Part shown: positions 32,518 through 41,297 of the stretch, one piece after another
How positions within the stretch are numbered: position 1 is the first letter of the stretch
Layout: every line of letters begins with the position of its first letter
Virus record (IMG/VR): IMGVR_UViG_3300031565_011202
Location: 1-44,872 of that record
DNA: 44,872 nucleotides
Direction: 5' to 3' (one strand)
Source of the DNA: a virus
Translations under genes and position numbers: made by a program
Notes under the pieces: generated by a model
Databases searched by the model: none
What the model saw: the letters and a program-made list of their open reading frames with translations, nothing else
What the model was told of the DNA's origin: nothing

Positions 32518-34416
32518 CTAAAGTTTGATATTGAGCATATAGCCTCCGCGTGAGGAGGCCATAAATCGGTCAAAACTTAACCCCCATTTTAGGGGGTTGA
32601 TCGCGTGTATGTCAAGTAGAAAACATACCAATGACCCACCCGCCGAATTAGAGCTAAAAGTTCCGTTCAGCCTATATGTATTTGTAATGCTAACCTGCAA
32701 ATCGTATACCTTGCCAACATAATACCTTCTTGATATCTTTTTGATTCCTAATCTCTGTACGGAACCTGCTAAAACCAACTTCTGTAATTCGCTGACATTT
32801 TGGATCTGCGAAGACAACAAGACACCTTTATTGTTCTGGACATCGGTATCTATCCGGTCCGGCAGATTGCCAATGATCTCGTCGGTATCTATAATCTCGG
32901 ATGCTGGAAGAGGCACAACCAAATCGTTTCTGATAATATATAGTTTATGATCCCCGGTTATCTCTATGGTACAATCGTCCAACTCGAAAATATATAGTTC
33001 CTCCGATACATCATAGGCGAATTTGTTTTCAACAATTTGATCATTTCCAAATCCGTCTTTAATCTCATCGCCTATCTGTACATCCTTAATCATTTTCGGC
33101 CCAGAATCGCAAACATCGATCAACGCCTCGGGGATTGTGCACCCCCGAGGTCCAAAAGGCCAACCTTGTCTATGACCATACTGCAATAAATCCTGCGTAA
33201 TTAAAAAATAACTGGCAAAACCCTTGTCGATAAACCGATCTAATTCAATCTTGGTCTGCTCAACATAACTAACTTCACGACCATCAATAATATACTTCTT
33301 ATCATTCTTGTGTAGACCACGCCGGACTAACGCCGCTGCAACAATCTTGCGCAACTTCTTGTCGGCATCAACTCCTGGCTCAACCTGGGTCCATTCAGGA
33401 ATTTTCGGATTCGTATCTAGTTCAAGCGGCTCGCATCGTTCCGCAATCAATAAGGTATTATCACACATCTCCTCAAACTGGCTATCGCTGACAGCCTTCG
33501 AATACTTGTTGTTCTTGAATGTCGCCCAGAGCTCTGCCCTACTCTTCATAAACTGCTCATCACTGTTCACATGGAACAACTCGGGATCGTCCACAGTTCT
33601 ACCCTGCGAGACAGCCATCATAACCTTCTGAACCTCGAAATCCTTTCTGGTCATATAATGAGCGTCATTCGTCAGCACCACCTTAATCCCATATCTATCG
33701 CCATACTCAGTGAGCATGCGAAATACAGCATAATCATATAACTCTGGTAAACACGGCATCTGCACTTCTAGGAAGAAATCCTCACCAAATTCTTCCTGAA
33801 ACATCTTGATATATTGCACTGCTGTGTGATCGCGCCCCTCAAGCCGTGGTGCTCTCTTCCCAGTCTCCTGCAAATACTGAGCATCAAGCCTAAGTTCATA
33901 TGCAACCGGACCATTAATACATCCAGATAAAATAATTAATCCCTCTTTATATTCGCGCAGTTTATCAAACCAAATTCGCGGAGCATAATAAAACCCAAAC
34001 TCATGGGCAAGAGTAGTCAACTTAATTAGATTATGAAGTCCAGTCTCGTTCTTACACAGTATAGTCATATGTCTGTTCCGGCGAAATCTCTGACTCAAAA
34101 GATCGTCATCTTCGCCTAGCTGTTTGAGCTTGCCACCATCTTGCACAAACTGTCTACGTATAGGTTCATAGTTGTTGAAATAGATCTCACAGGCTGCGAT
34201 GTATTTCACTCCATGCTTTCGGGACGCGAAATACATATCGGGAACAGAAGCCATGTGTCCATGCTCAGTAATCGCTATGGCGGGATACCCGCGCTTCCCA
34301 CACTCCTCGGCATACTGATGGGGGGAAACGCACCCATCCAAAGTACTAAAAATCGTATGAGAATGGCAGTGGACAAACTCTGAAGGCCCTGTATAATCTT
34401 CTGGTTTTGCCGTCAT
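32518..34416 (-). CDS. dnaE: DNA polymerase III alpha, PHP half, with mini-intein (split DnaE)
   Basis: A 632-codon precursor encoding the N-terminal half of DnaE. The PHP domain keeps its metal ligands (VHCHSHTIFSTLDG, AITEHGHM, CEIYF, TNDAHYMT), so it may still be an exonuclease or a structural metal centre. The ELDRFIDKGFASYFLITQDLL segment and GPRG/SAGGSLV loop follow, with the intein (426-590) between G and S. After RFMASSRGGYMLNIKL the frame stops, just where DnaE would continue to the catalytic PDIDID, which lies in the gene at 26246-29275. Without the intein the product has 467 residues. The ATG overlaps the upstream stop by four bases (ATGA). Confidence 0.92.
   Translation of the reverse strand: MTAKPEDYTGPSEFVHCHSHTIFSTLDGCVSPHQYAEECGKRGYPAIAITEHGHMASVPDMYFASRKHGVKYIAACEIYFNNYEPIRRQFVQDGGKLKQLGEDDDLLSQRFRRNRHMTILCKNETGLHNLIKLTTLAHEFGFYYAPRIWFDKLREYKEGLIILSGCINGPVAYELRLDAQYLQETGKRAPRLEGRDHTAVQYIKMFQEEFGEDFFLEVQMPCLPELYDYAVFRMLTEYGDRYGIKVVLTNDAHYMTRKDFEVQKVMMAVSQGRTVDDPELFHVNSDEQFMKSRAELWATFKNNKYSKAVSDSQFEEMCDNTLLIAERCEPLELDTNPKIPEWTQVEPGVDADKKLRKIVAAALVRRGLHKNDKKYIIDGREVSYVEQTKIELDRFIDKGFASYFLITQDLLQYGHRQGWPFGPRGCTIPEALIDVCDSGPKMIKDVQIGDEIKDGFGNDQIVENKFAYDVSEELYIFELDDCTIEITGDHKLYIIRNDLVVPLPASEIIDTDEIIGNLPDRIDTDVQNNKGVLLSSQIQNVSELQKLVLAGSVQRLGIKKISRRYYVGKVYDLQVSITNTYRLNGTFSSNSAGGSLVCFLLDIHAINPLKWGLSFDRFMASSRGGYMLNIKL
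32647..33141 (-). other. Mini-intein inside the DnaE N-terminal half
   Basis: A 165-residue intein. It starts at Cys426 (CTIPEALIDVCDSG, MIKDVQIGDEI), has block B TGDHKLYI, a VYDLQVSITNTYRLNG block F, and ends SSN before Ser591. The residue before the terminal Asn is Ser instead of the usual His, while Cys1, the Thr-x-x-His and Ser+1 are present. It is too short to carry its own homing endonuclease. Removal restores GPRG-SAGGSLV, the conserved DnaE loop. Confidence 0.93.
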
Positions 34417-35078
34417 TGAATCTCTCGCAATGGATGTTGCCCCTGGATATTCAGGATCGTTTCCATATAGACTTTATCTTTAGTAAACGACAATGCCACT
34501 AGACGTTTAATACTGCGCAATATTATATCATCTACTAATGGAGCCCACACCATATTGACAACAGCCTCTTCGATTGGCTCTTCTAAATACCGAGCCCAAC
34601 TCTCAGCAAGATCAAACCAACCATTCTTCTGACACACTCGCATAAACCTTTTGACCCGATCTTGAGACACCTGGATATGAGAGGCACGGCTAACTCTATG
34701 TCTGATTTCATCTAACGACATGCACTCGATATCACAGACCGCAGCATACCTACCAGCCAGACCATCCTTGAACAACATGGTTTGAACATGCTTGAATACC
34801 ATTTCTGCGCAATTCTCTAAATCAGTCTGATCATAGGAGGATTCCCGACCAACAATAAAGGCATTGGCCAAATCGTGTAATAATTCTAGATTGTACCTAG
34901 CCCGAGTCTTCAAACCAAGCCATTCATTGATATTGTTGGTCTTCTGTTTTAGTCCACCAATCTCAGTGATAGTATATGGTGTGCGAGGGGTATCCTCATT
35001 ATGTTCTAGGATAAAAGTCGCATTGCCCAAAGAAAAGACAATTAGGTCTGGCGGAACCGCGTATCTGATGGTTATCAT
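34413..35078 (-). CDS. Hypothetical protein (221 aa)
   Basis: Unrecognised protein, mainly helical in its second half (EIRHRVSRASHIQVSQDRVKRFMRV, where a winged-helix-like unit is possible). It is translationally coupled to the DnaE N-terminal half by an ATGA overlap. There is no clear ribosome binding site before ATG 35078. It is the first gene after the actin-operon terminator, so a promoter is expected in 35079-35112, but none can be pointed to. Confidence 0.7.
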   Translation of the reverse strand: MITIRYAVPPDLIVFSLGNATFILEHNEDTPRTPYTITEIGGLKQKTNNINEWLGLKTRARYNLELLHDLANAFIVGRESSYDQTDLENCAEMVFKHVQTMLFKDGLAGRYAAVCDIECMSLDEIRHRVSRASHIQVSQDRVKRFMRVCQKNGWFDLAESWARYLEEPIEEAVVNMVWAPLVDDIILRSIKRLVALSFTKDKVYMETILNIQGQHPLREIQ

Positions 35079-35112
35079 GCAACAGCAACACTTTGCTTAG
35101 TTAACACATAAT

Positions 35113-35138
35113 ACCCCGCATCCTATCAATACTGGGGT
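35113..35138 (-). terminator. Terminator-like hairpin after the actin-like gene
   Basis: On the transcript ACCCC and GTAT pair with ATGC and GGGGT around a short loop (one bulged A), followed by ATTATGTGTT. It begins five bases after the stop of the actin-like gene and would end the long glycosylation operon. Confidence 0.6.
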
Positions 35139-35142
35139 TTAA

Positions 35143-36213
35143 TTAAAAGCACGTCGCTGCCAATAAGCACCCTTCGGCAACTGCAAAAATTGGATTATCG
35201 CATCTCTTGACACTGGCAATCTCAAATGGTAGTTCTTCTTCATCAAACAACAATTGCACTAACTCTTTGAATCCATTTGGACAGGCTGTCCCACCCGCCA
35301 TATATACGTTAATGGGCTTGTCAATTCTCGCCTTGTTCTCATTCTCCACAAATCCCTGAACTATTCCATGAACCACATTCTGGATAAGGATTTTGTAATG
35401 GAGACTAATATCAATATCTAACCGGCTCACCGGTTCTACCGCCAAGTCAATCCGCTCCTTCGCCCTACAAACCGTCGTCGGCGTTTCTTTAGAGCGCAAC
35501 CTAGACTGCTCAGGATCGTACCCGTGCCGACGAGCCACTTCCGTATCTATCCAATCACCAGCACCAACCCAACAAAACGAATAGATTTCCTGACCCCAAA
35601 GCACATAACTCACAGTGACAGTACCAGCACCCCACGAAATACCAATACCAGTACCGTCGGGGCTATCCTTCAGCACAATAGCATGGGATTCCCCGATCGA
35701 ATCCGTAAGCAATTCTGCATCAGAATCATAACCATCAATGATAAGGTTGATAACCTGCTTGTGATAATCAATATTAGAGTCCCTGTTAATAGCCCGCGCA
35801 GTCGTACAATAGCAGATCTTAACCTGATTGGTAAACTTCCCAATCTCGTTCTCGGCCATGTCTAGAAGCCCTTGGACAATGGCCGCCAGAACCATCATGG
35901 CATCCTCTTCCTGGGCAATCCCACCGTGCGCCATTGGCCGTAGAAGAGTGTCATTATGGGCATAGGCGAGTTCCTCAGCGTCTTTGCCTAGAACATAAAT
36001 ACTGTCGTTGCCCTCAAATTTGATCCAGCGAGCTGCCCGCTTACTACCATCGGATCTGATTTTGTTTTTATCGTCGAGCATGTTTTCGACGAACTTGGAG
36101 GGGTTGGGATAGACGTAGAAGCCGTTGACTTCTTGAAGGAATGCGACACCCTTGTCTGTCTTATAGGCCATGACGACATTTTTGGTGCCAATATCGATTC
36201 CTAAAGCGCTCAT
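35143..36213 (-). CDS. Actin/Hsp70-like ATPase
   Basis: From ATG 36213 (MSALGIDIGTKNVVMAY) a 356-residue protein with the nucleotide-binding signatures of the actin/Hsp70/sugar-kinase superfamily: the phosphate-1 loop GIDIGTKN, phosphate-2 region GIGISWGAGTVTVSYV and adenosine motif NVYMAGGTACPNGF. GGGAG precedes the ATG. It may polymerise to place or segregate phage DNA, as ParM-like proteins do, or act as a chaperone; the sequence does not decide. The same frame stays open for 159 codons upstream, overlapping the membrane-protein gene in another frame. It is the last gene of the operon. Confidence 0.85.
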   Translation of the reverse strand: MSALGIDIGTKNVVMAYKTDKGVAFLQEVNGFYVYPNPSKFVENMLDDKNKIRSDGSKRAARWIKFEGNDSIYVLGKDAEELAYAHNDTLLRPMAHGGIAQEEDAMMVLAAIVQGLLDMAENEIGKFTNQVKICYCTTARAINRDSNIDYHKQVINLIIDGYDSDAELLTDSIGESHAIVLKDSPDGTGIGISWGAGTVTVSYVLWGQEIYSFCWVGAGDWIDTEVARRHGYDPEQSRLRSKETPTTVCRAKERIDLAVEPVSRLDIDISLHYKILIQNVVHGIVQGFVENENKARIDKPINVYMAGGTACPNGFKELVQLLFDEEELPFEIASVKRCDNPIFAVAEGCLLAATCF

Positions 36214-36334
36214 ATTAATTCTTCTCCCTGCATATGCGACCCCCAGGCCGTGGACTTCTAGACCGTCTTGTTCTATCTCCTCTTGGTATAATACACACTT
36301 CTGTGGTGGAGAAGTGGTATTACTTTGCGGTTTC

Positions 36335-36772
36335 TTAGGGGACTTTTGGGGGGGTTTTTTCTTCCTGGCCAGTGCTGCCTTCGGTGGAGGGATTATCTCC
36401 GTCTTGCTCTTCTCGACTGGTTTGATCGTCTGACGGAAGTTGTGGAGCATTCGCTTGCGAACCGAAGCCACCTTTAATGCGTGGCGGATTTTTGAGCCCC
36501 GGTGCAATAGCCGTTGGCGGAGTTTCAGGTACTGAGCGAAATCGACCGGAAACGGACTGCTCGCGGGGGAAAGCAGGTCCCGTAATTCTTGATCTGTCTC
36601 TGGTTGACGTTCCGGAGGTACCTTCCGAGGTCGGTCCTTCCAGCCCGCCTCGTCTGGTAGACTCATACACTTGTACTCTCGCCCTGACATCCACCACCAG
36701 GACTATAGCACCGGCCGCCAGTACTATAGCAATGATTGAAAATATCAAAGCCAAAACGGGTAGACTTACCAT
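36335..36772 (-). CDS. Membrane-anchored protein with disordered tail
   Basis: From ATG 36772 (MVSLPVLALIFSIIAIVLAAG) a 145-residue protein: one N-terminal membrane segment, then a polar, Ser-, Gly-, Pro- and Glu-rich tail that is surely disordered (ending EEKTPPKVP). The ATG overlaps the glycosyltransferase stop as TGATG, so expression is coupled. The end has an A6-C7-A4 run (36344-36360 region) where a +1 slip would lead into the frame of the actin-like ATPase. Function unknown; it might be the membrane partner of the ATPase. Confidence 0.75.
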   Translation of the reverse strand: MVSLPVLALIFSIIAIVLAAGAIVLVVDVRARVQVYESTRRGGLEGPTSEGTSGTSTRDRSRITGPAFPREQSVSGRFRSVPETPPTAIAPGLKNPPRIKGGFGSQANAPQLPSDDQTSREEQDGDNPSTEGSTGQEEKTPPKVP

Positions 36773-38325
36773 CAGAGGTAATCTGTCCTGAGAAACGCAA
36801 TGTTCCAAGCCTGGAGTCTAGTGCGCAACATGTCATAACCACGCTGAATTCTTGCCAAGTACTTCTCACTATCTTTGTTCTGCGGCCAGTATTTCCCCCC
36901 ACGATACTGCTTGACAAGCTTAGTATGACTCCTCCCATCAGGCGCAAACTTCGTATCACATCCAAATAACATAATTCTATTCGCCCCGAGAAACGCAGCG
37001 AAATGCACGGCGGTGTGCACAGTAGTAGCGTGATGAAAAAACGGCGGCCACTTATTCTTCAAAGCACTGTCCATATCCTGCGGCCCAAGTTGATACGTAG
37101 TCCAATCGGGATTAACACTATCTGCTATATCCACAAAACGACCCCGACCATCCTTCAACTTCTCAGGCACCAACAACTGCTCTGGCCCATACTTCCCACT
37201 AGCCAACACATCCTTCGCCGGGTTAATATCATGGAATACCACAAAATCACAATCAAGGACCAACGCATTCCAGTTAACCCCAATCACCACATCAAAACAC
37301 TTCAACATATCTGCATTCACATGATCGAGGGATGGACCAGCTCCCAACACAGCAATATTGCTATTGGGCCACTTATTTCGCCACTTCAACACTCCACCAA
37401 GACCAGGATCAAGGTTATCAATATACCACTGAAATGGACGAACCTGGAGACGCTGCTTGATATCCATCATCTTAGAGAGATCACCACATACAATAGAACC
37501 TGGCTTCTTCCTAAGAGTCTGATAAAACACATCCTTGTACTCATCCAACCAAACCTCAGCAATCCTAGTCTTATTTCGCAAAAGCGATCGACCATCCATG
37601 GGATAATTCACAAACCCCGTCTTAAACCAGTGAGCAGTAGCCGAATCACGAATAACCTCAACCGAACCACCACACAGCCAAGTCCGCAGCGAAAACTCAA
37701 TATTCTCACCACCCCATTTCTCCATCCCCTCATCCAGCCCACCACTCTCCTCAAACCATTGCTTCGTAAAAGCAAAGCAATGCCCAGCCATAGCTGGCGT
37801 CAGATCCGTTTTGTCATCCCTCGCCCAATAAAAATCAAGATCCCAACGCCACGCCGTCTTCGCGTCCTTACTCGGAGACTCCTCCCACTTTTGAGCATTC
37901 AATCCCCTGGTCAAGGGAACACCAACACACTTGTAATTCGCCCCAAGCCTCTCTACAATCGGCGGCAACCAATTTGGATCAACCTTAACGTGCGGATCCA
38001 TCGAAATAATAATGTCCGCGGTCGCAACTCGAGCACCAATATTTCTAGACCGGATAAGGCCCTGCCGCTCCTGATTGCGCACACAAATAATCTTAGGCAT
38101 ATGATATATGAGTCCATCCTCAGTATGGCGCACATCCCGATTTAACCATGAACTAGAATCTATAGCATTCGCACCATAGGTCGAAATATCAACAGGCACA
38201 TCACTACAATCATCGATAATAATTATCTCATTAAGATGCTCTGAGGATCTATCCAAAAGAGTGGCTATGGTCTGCTCAATATATTCCTCATTAAGAGCAG
38301 ACATTATGACAGCTACAGTAGTCAT
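36772..38325 (-). CDS. Polypeptide GalNAc-transferase-like (GT27) enzyme fused to Maf/GT42-like domain
   Basis: A 517-residue fusion. Residues 1-305 follow animal polypeptide N-acetylgalactosaminyltransferases closely: the start VAVIMSALNEE, IIIIDDCSD, RQGLIRSRNIGA, the metal-binding Asp110-x-His112, MAGHCFAFTKQWFEE, WGGENIEFSLRTWLCGG, and the later stretches RIAEVWLDEYKDVFY and GDLSKMMDIKQRL followed by PFQWYI. These enzymes start mucin-type O-glycosylation on Thr/Ser. Residues about 320-517 are a second domain (IAVLGAGPSLDH, VIGVNWNALVLDCDFVVFHD, RIMLFGCDTKF) like MptE/Maf (DUF115) or GT42 enzymes that add sialic-type sugars. There is no N-terminal membrane anchor or ricin-type lectin tail, unlike animal enzymes. 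It is coupled to genes on both sides by short overlaps. Confidence 0.9.
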   Translation of the reverse strand: MTTVAVIMSALNEEYIEQTIATLLDRSSEHLNEIIIIDDCSDVPVDISTYGANAIDSSSWLNRDVRHTEDGLIYHMPKIICVRNQERQGLIRSRNIGARVATADIIISMDPHVKVDPNWLPPIVERLGANYKCVGVPLTRGLNAQKWEESPSKDAKTAWRWDLDFYWARDDKTDLTPAMAGHCFAFTKQWFEESGGLDEGMEKWGGENIEFSLRTWLCGGSVEVIRDSATAHWFKTGFVNYPMDGRSLLRNKTRIAEVWLDEYKDVFYQTLRKKPGSIVCGDLSKMMDIKQRLQVRPFQWYIDNLDPGLGGVLKWRNKWPNSNIAVLGAGPSLDHVNADMLKCFDVVIGVNWNALVLDCDFVVFHDINPAKDVLASGKYGPEQLLVPEKLKDGRGRFVDIADSVNPDWTTYQLGPQDMDSALKNKWPPFFHHATTVHTAVHFAAFLGANRIMLFGCDTKFAPDGRSHTKLVKQYRGGKYWPQNKDSEKYLARIQRGYDMLRTRLQAWNIAFLRTDYL

Positions 38326-38990
38326 TTATACTGCCTATCAAACTGAGTCAACCGAGATGGCCCGAACATACTTACTCTAACACCACGATCCCTGACTTCT
38401 TTCAATAGTTTATCCATTACCTCACACTGAGAAGGACGAACCCGACCCACCTGCCCCGGTCCAGCATTATAAAAATAATGAGATCGTCGACTATGGTGGA
38501 AGTCGCACCCATATAACTCAACTTCCTTGGCACCCATAATATAGGCCAATTGCACAGCACAACATGAAATCGTACCGCCAAACATTAAAAAATCCATATC
38601 CTCAGCCAACCGACCTTCCGCATACCACTTATATGAATAAATCAAGTGCGGTGGGATTGGTTCAGGAACGTGCCGAACCTTGCGCTGCTCGTGTTGTGGA
38701 ACAGCCAACCGTTCTAAATTAGGAAACTTCTTCTCGGGGTATAAAATTATATCCATGCTTGCCACCAGCCTAGCAATCACACGAACATAAGAGCATTCTA
38801 CCGTGAACCAATCCTTGGTGTAGGAATTCTTGTCGCCACATAGAAAATAATCAAATTTATGATCTAAAAAGGCGGCACCATTGACCCCAATTGTGATATC
38901 AGCACCCTTCTTAAACAAATCCGCAGATGGTCCAGATGCCGCAACCGAGACAATATCACCCGAATGCTTTTTCCGCAGTCTGTCCAACAT
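38322..38990 (-). CDS. Maf/DUF115-like or GT42-like glycosyltransferase
   Basis: A 222-residue protein with the same layout as the second domain of the following GT27 fusion: VSVAASGPSADLF, ITIGVNGAAFLDHKFDYFLCGD, a middle GGTISCCAVQLAYIMGAKEVELYGCDF and a C-terminal DRGVRVSMFGPSRL. This matches the single-Rossmann fold of sialyltransferase GT42 and the Maf/MptE group, including the Asn after the first strand and the His-rich segment (DFHHSRRSHYFY). A nonulosonic-acid or related transfer to the growing glycan is plausible. It overlaps both neighbours (4 and 35 bases). Confidence 0.75.
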   Translation of the reverse strand: MLDRLRKKHSGDIVSVAASGPSADLFKKGADITIGVNGAAFLDHKFDYFLCGDKNSYTKDWFTVECSYVRVIARLVASMDIILYPEKKFPNLERLAVPQHEQRKVRHVPEPIPPHLIYSYKWYAEGRLAEDMDFLMFGGTISCCAVQLAYIMGAKEVELYGCDFHHSRRSHYFYNAGPGQVGRVRPSQCEVMDKLLKEVRDRGVRVSMFGPSRLTQFDRQYK

Positions 38991-40515
38991 CTTTCACCAA
39001 CTTGACATAATCTTGAGCCCAGAATGGCTCTGGCATAAAAATACACCCCTCAATCGCCAACACACCAACCTTCTCATACTTATCCTTATGAGCGCTAATA
39101 TGATGATAACTACCAGTGCTCTTAAAACGATAGAGATAGGCACACTCCGCTCTAGAAAGTACCTCCCGCTTCACATCTGTCGCGGCAGCCAGCATCCTAT
39201 TCTGAAGATCGCGGTCGATACGAAAACTGGCTGCACCAAAACCACCAACCTCATCAAACAATTCATGGGTAAAAATGCCCTTGGCCGGCAACTGTCCCGG
39301 CCGATCAATATAGTGTAATGCACCATCGTCCAGAGCCCAATGAGCATCCGGCTGCCAAAAACGTTTGGTGCCCAACCTCTCTACCGCCTGAGACAGGCGC
39401 CAGGGCAGACAAATATCGTCATCATCCCAGATACAAAGTAAATCGGCCTTGGTCAAAGATGCCGCAAAATCAAATTTCTCACCAAGCGTCTCAAACCGAC
39501 GAGATATATTAACCACCATTACATCCGGATGATCATAACTAATAATCTGACCCGGACAATCATTAACAATGATCAACTCCTTCTTCTCGTAAGTCTGCTG
39601 ATGAAATGAATAAATGGCCTCATTCAGTAGCCGCGATGCCGATGGCAAACGATTATAAGTCATCATAAGACAGGCAACAGACGGGCCGGTAGCTATCTGC
39701 TTATCAACAAGCAACACAATCTCCTTCATCGTATTCTCCTTCAGAGCATCCTTAAAATGGGTAAGTAATGGATCAAAATCTAGATTAAGTTCCCTAAATC
39801 CAACTACATAATTACGAAATTTATCAGTCGCTGACACCCGATATTTAATACCGGCCGGGCGGCCAAATCTATGCATCCACCGCAAAAACGGCAAACAGCG
39901 AGTAATCCGTCCCGCCTTGCGATATTTTTCATGGATATAACCGGCTTGCCCACCGAATCCACGGAACAAATCATTAAACCCCAGCCAGGAATCTTTGCGA
40001 CACGCTAACAAACCAGTACCCTGCATCTCGATCTCAAACGGTGGAGCATCAGGATCCTTGCCACGCTCATCAGTGGCCCAAATACCCCACATCTGCCCGC
40101 GCCACACATCTGCAAAATGAGTCGATACACTGAAATTGTTATTAAGAAGCGGACCCTGTAATAAATCCCTACAATTCTTATCATGTTCAAAATACTCCAA
40201 CAACCTAGCCAATGCCCCGGGCACAATAAGCACATGATCATCAATACAAACCACATAAGGTGCACTAGCGTGCCGAAAGACAAGATCCTTACCAACCGAA
40301 GTGCTTGTCCACTTATCAAACGGAACATATCCACCACCCACACTCTCAATAAACTTCTTTGTCATCGCCGCATGCGGACCGTCCGGGTGATTATCAACCA
40401 CTAGAAACTCAAGATCATCCAAAATCTCAGAATGGTATAAACGAATCGCATTGATAGAAAAATAAACACCATCAAAATCATCATATGTAGGCATGCCCAC
40501 AGTTAACTTATACAT
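38956..40515 (-). CDS. Double GT2 glycosyltransferase
   Basis: A 519-residue protein with two GT2 domains. Domain 1 (1-240) has VGMPTYDDFDGVYF, FLVVDNHPDG, VVCIDDHVLIVPGAL and the family-specific LLACRKDSWLGFNDLFRGFGG. Domain 2 (about 290-519) has VACLMMTYNRLPSA, IIVNDCPGQ and CIWDDDDICLPWRLS, the DXD metal site. The protein is a paralog of the larger gene at 41284-43446. Overlap with the upstream gene is 13 bases. Donor sugars are unknown. Confidence 0.88.
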   Translation of the reverse strand: MYKLTVGMPTYDDFDGVYFSINAIRLYHSEILDDLEFLVVDNHPDGPHAAMTKKFIESVGGGYVPFDKWTSTSVGKDLVFRHASAPYVVCIDDHVLIVPGALARLLEYFEHDKNCRDLLQGPLLNNNFSVSTHFADVWRGQMWGIWATDERGKDPDAPPFEIEMQGTGLLACRKDSWLGFNDLFRGFGGQAGYIHEKYRKAGRITRCLPFLRWMHRFGRPAGIKYRVSATDKFRNYVVGFRELNLDFDPLLTHFKDALKENTMKEIVLLVDKQIATGPSVACLMMTYNRLPSASRLLNEAIYSFHQQTYEKKELIIVNDCPGQIISYDHPDVMVVNISRRFETLGEKFDFAASLTKADLLCIWDDDDICLPWRLSQAVERLGTKRFWQPDAHWALDDGALHYIDRPGQLPAKGIFTHELFDEVGGFGAASFRIDRDLQNRMLAAATDVKREVLSRAECAYLYRFKSTGSYHHISAHKDKYEKVGVLAIEGCIFMPEPFWAQDYVKLVKDVGQTAEKAFG

Positions 40516-41297
40516 GACAAAGACTCCATTACACGATAAAGTACCGCAGACCGATTCACCTCCCCCAACCGTCTCTTAGCCATTAAATTATGAGTCACCT
40601 TCACATAATCTATCGCCCACTTATATGGCTCAAGTTTCTCAATGAACACATCCCGTGGTATAAGTGTATGGTATTGATCCTGAGACATATAAGAGATATG
40701 AAACGATGAACCAGATCGATTAAAGACAAAATATGGGTCAAATCCAAACTCCATAGGATCCGCACACTTAACCTTGCCATCAACAAACTTTTGTGCTAAA
40801 TCTTTATCCTCACCAGAGACAATATCCCCATAACCACCAGCAGATCTAAACATATCCAGTCTAAAAGCCCAAGCCGCATGAAAAATATATTGATCACAAG
40901 CTTCGCAAATTTTCAGATCCTCGTGTTGTTGATCAACCACCAAACTAGGGCGCGACCAATCTGCTTCAGCTAAGACCGCTGCGTGGGCTTGTAAAGTCCA
41001 TGGCAGATAAACATCATCATCATCCCAGATAACGATTGCATCCGTATCCCTAGACACCATACTAATGGCAGCATTGCGCTTAGCACCAATAGAAGAAAAA
41101 CGACGAGAAACCGAAATCAGCTCCCAAGGCTTACCCACACTATTAGACTGACACCTATATTGGCCAGCATCATCTAAGATCAAAAGCTCTATACGATCGT
41201 CGGGATAATCCTGTTCAAGATAAGAATATAGAGCATACGGCAGAAACTCTGGCCGGTCAAACGTCAAACACACACAAGTAAACTTAGGTAGCTTCAC
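40503..41297 (-). CDS. GT2 glycosyltransferase
   Basis: A 264-residue single-domain GT2: VCLTFDRPEFLPYALYSYLEQ, LLILDDAG, SSIGAKRNAAIS and the metal site IVIWDDDDVYLPWTLQ, then AWAFRLDMFRSAGGYGD and GEDKDLAQKF, the likely catalytic-base region. It is closest in style to the second domains of its neighbours, suggesting duplication within the operon. It overlaps the upstream gene by 14 bases and the downstream gene by 13 bases. Confidence 0.88.
   Translation of the reverse strand: MKLPKFTCVCLTFDRPEFLPYALYSYLEQDYPDDRIELLILDDAGQYRCQSNSVGKPWELISVSRRFSSIGAKRNAAISMVSRDTDAIVIWDDDDVYLPWTLQAHAAVLAEADWSRPSLVVDQQHEDLKICEACDQYIFHAAWAFRLDMFRSAGGYGDIVSGEDKDLAQKFVDGKVKCADPMEFGFDPYFVFNRSGSSFHISYMSQDQYHTLIPRDVFIEKLEPYKWAIDYVKVTHNLMAKRRLGEVNRSAVLYRVMESLSCIS

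Noticed and set aside
29275-32518. A group I intron between the two DnaE halves, with 30596-32485 as its homing gene
   Set aside because: The sequence after the homing-type gene encodes unrelated small proteins and the catalytic half has its own coupled start, so no plausible second exon follows. No intron core could be recognised by eye.
36214-36690. Actin-like protein with a 159-residue N-terminal extension starting at 36690
   Set aside because: The region is coding in another frame for the membrane protein. The domain begins at MSALGIDIG, behind its own ribosome binding site. Kept only as a frameshift hypothesis.
37003-38145. A 380-codon open frame on the plus strand
   Set aside because: It is the antisense of the GT27-like gene; its translation is a Pro-, Ile- and His-rich mix without motifs and it has no convincing ribosome binding site.
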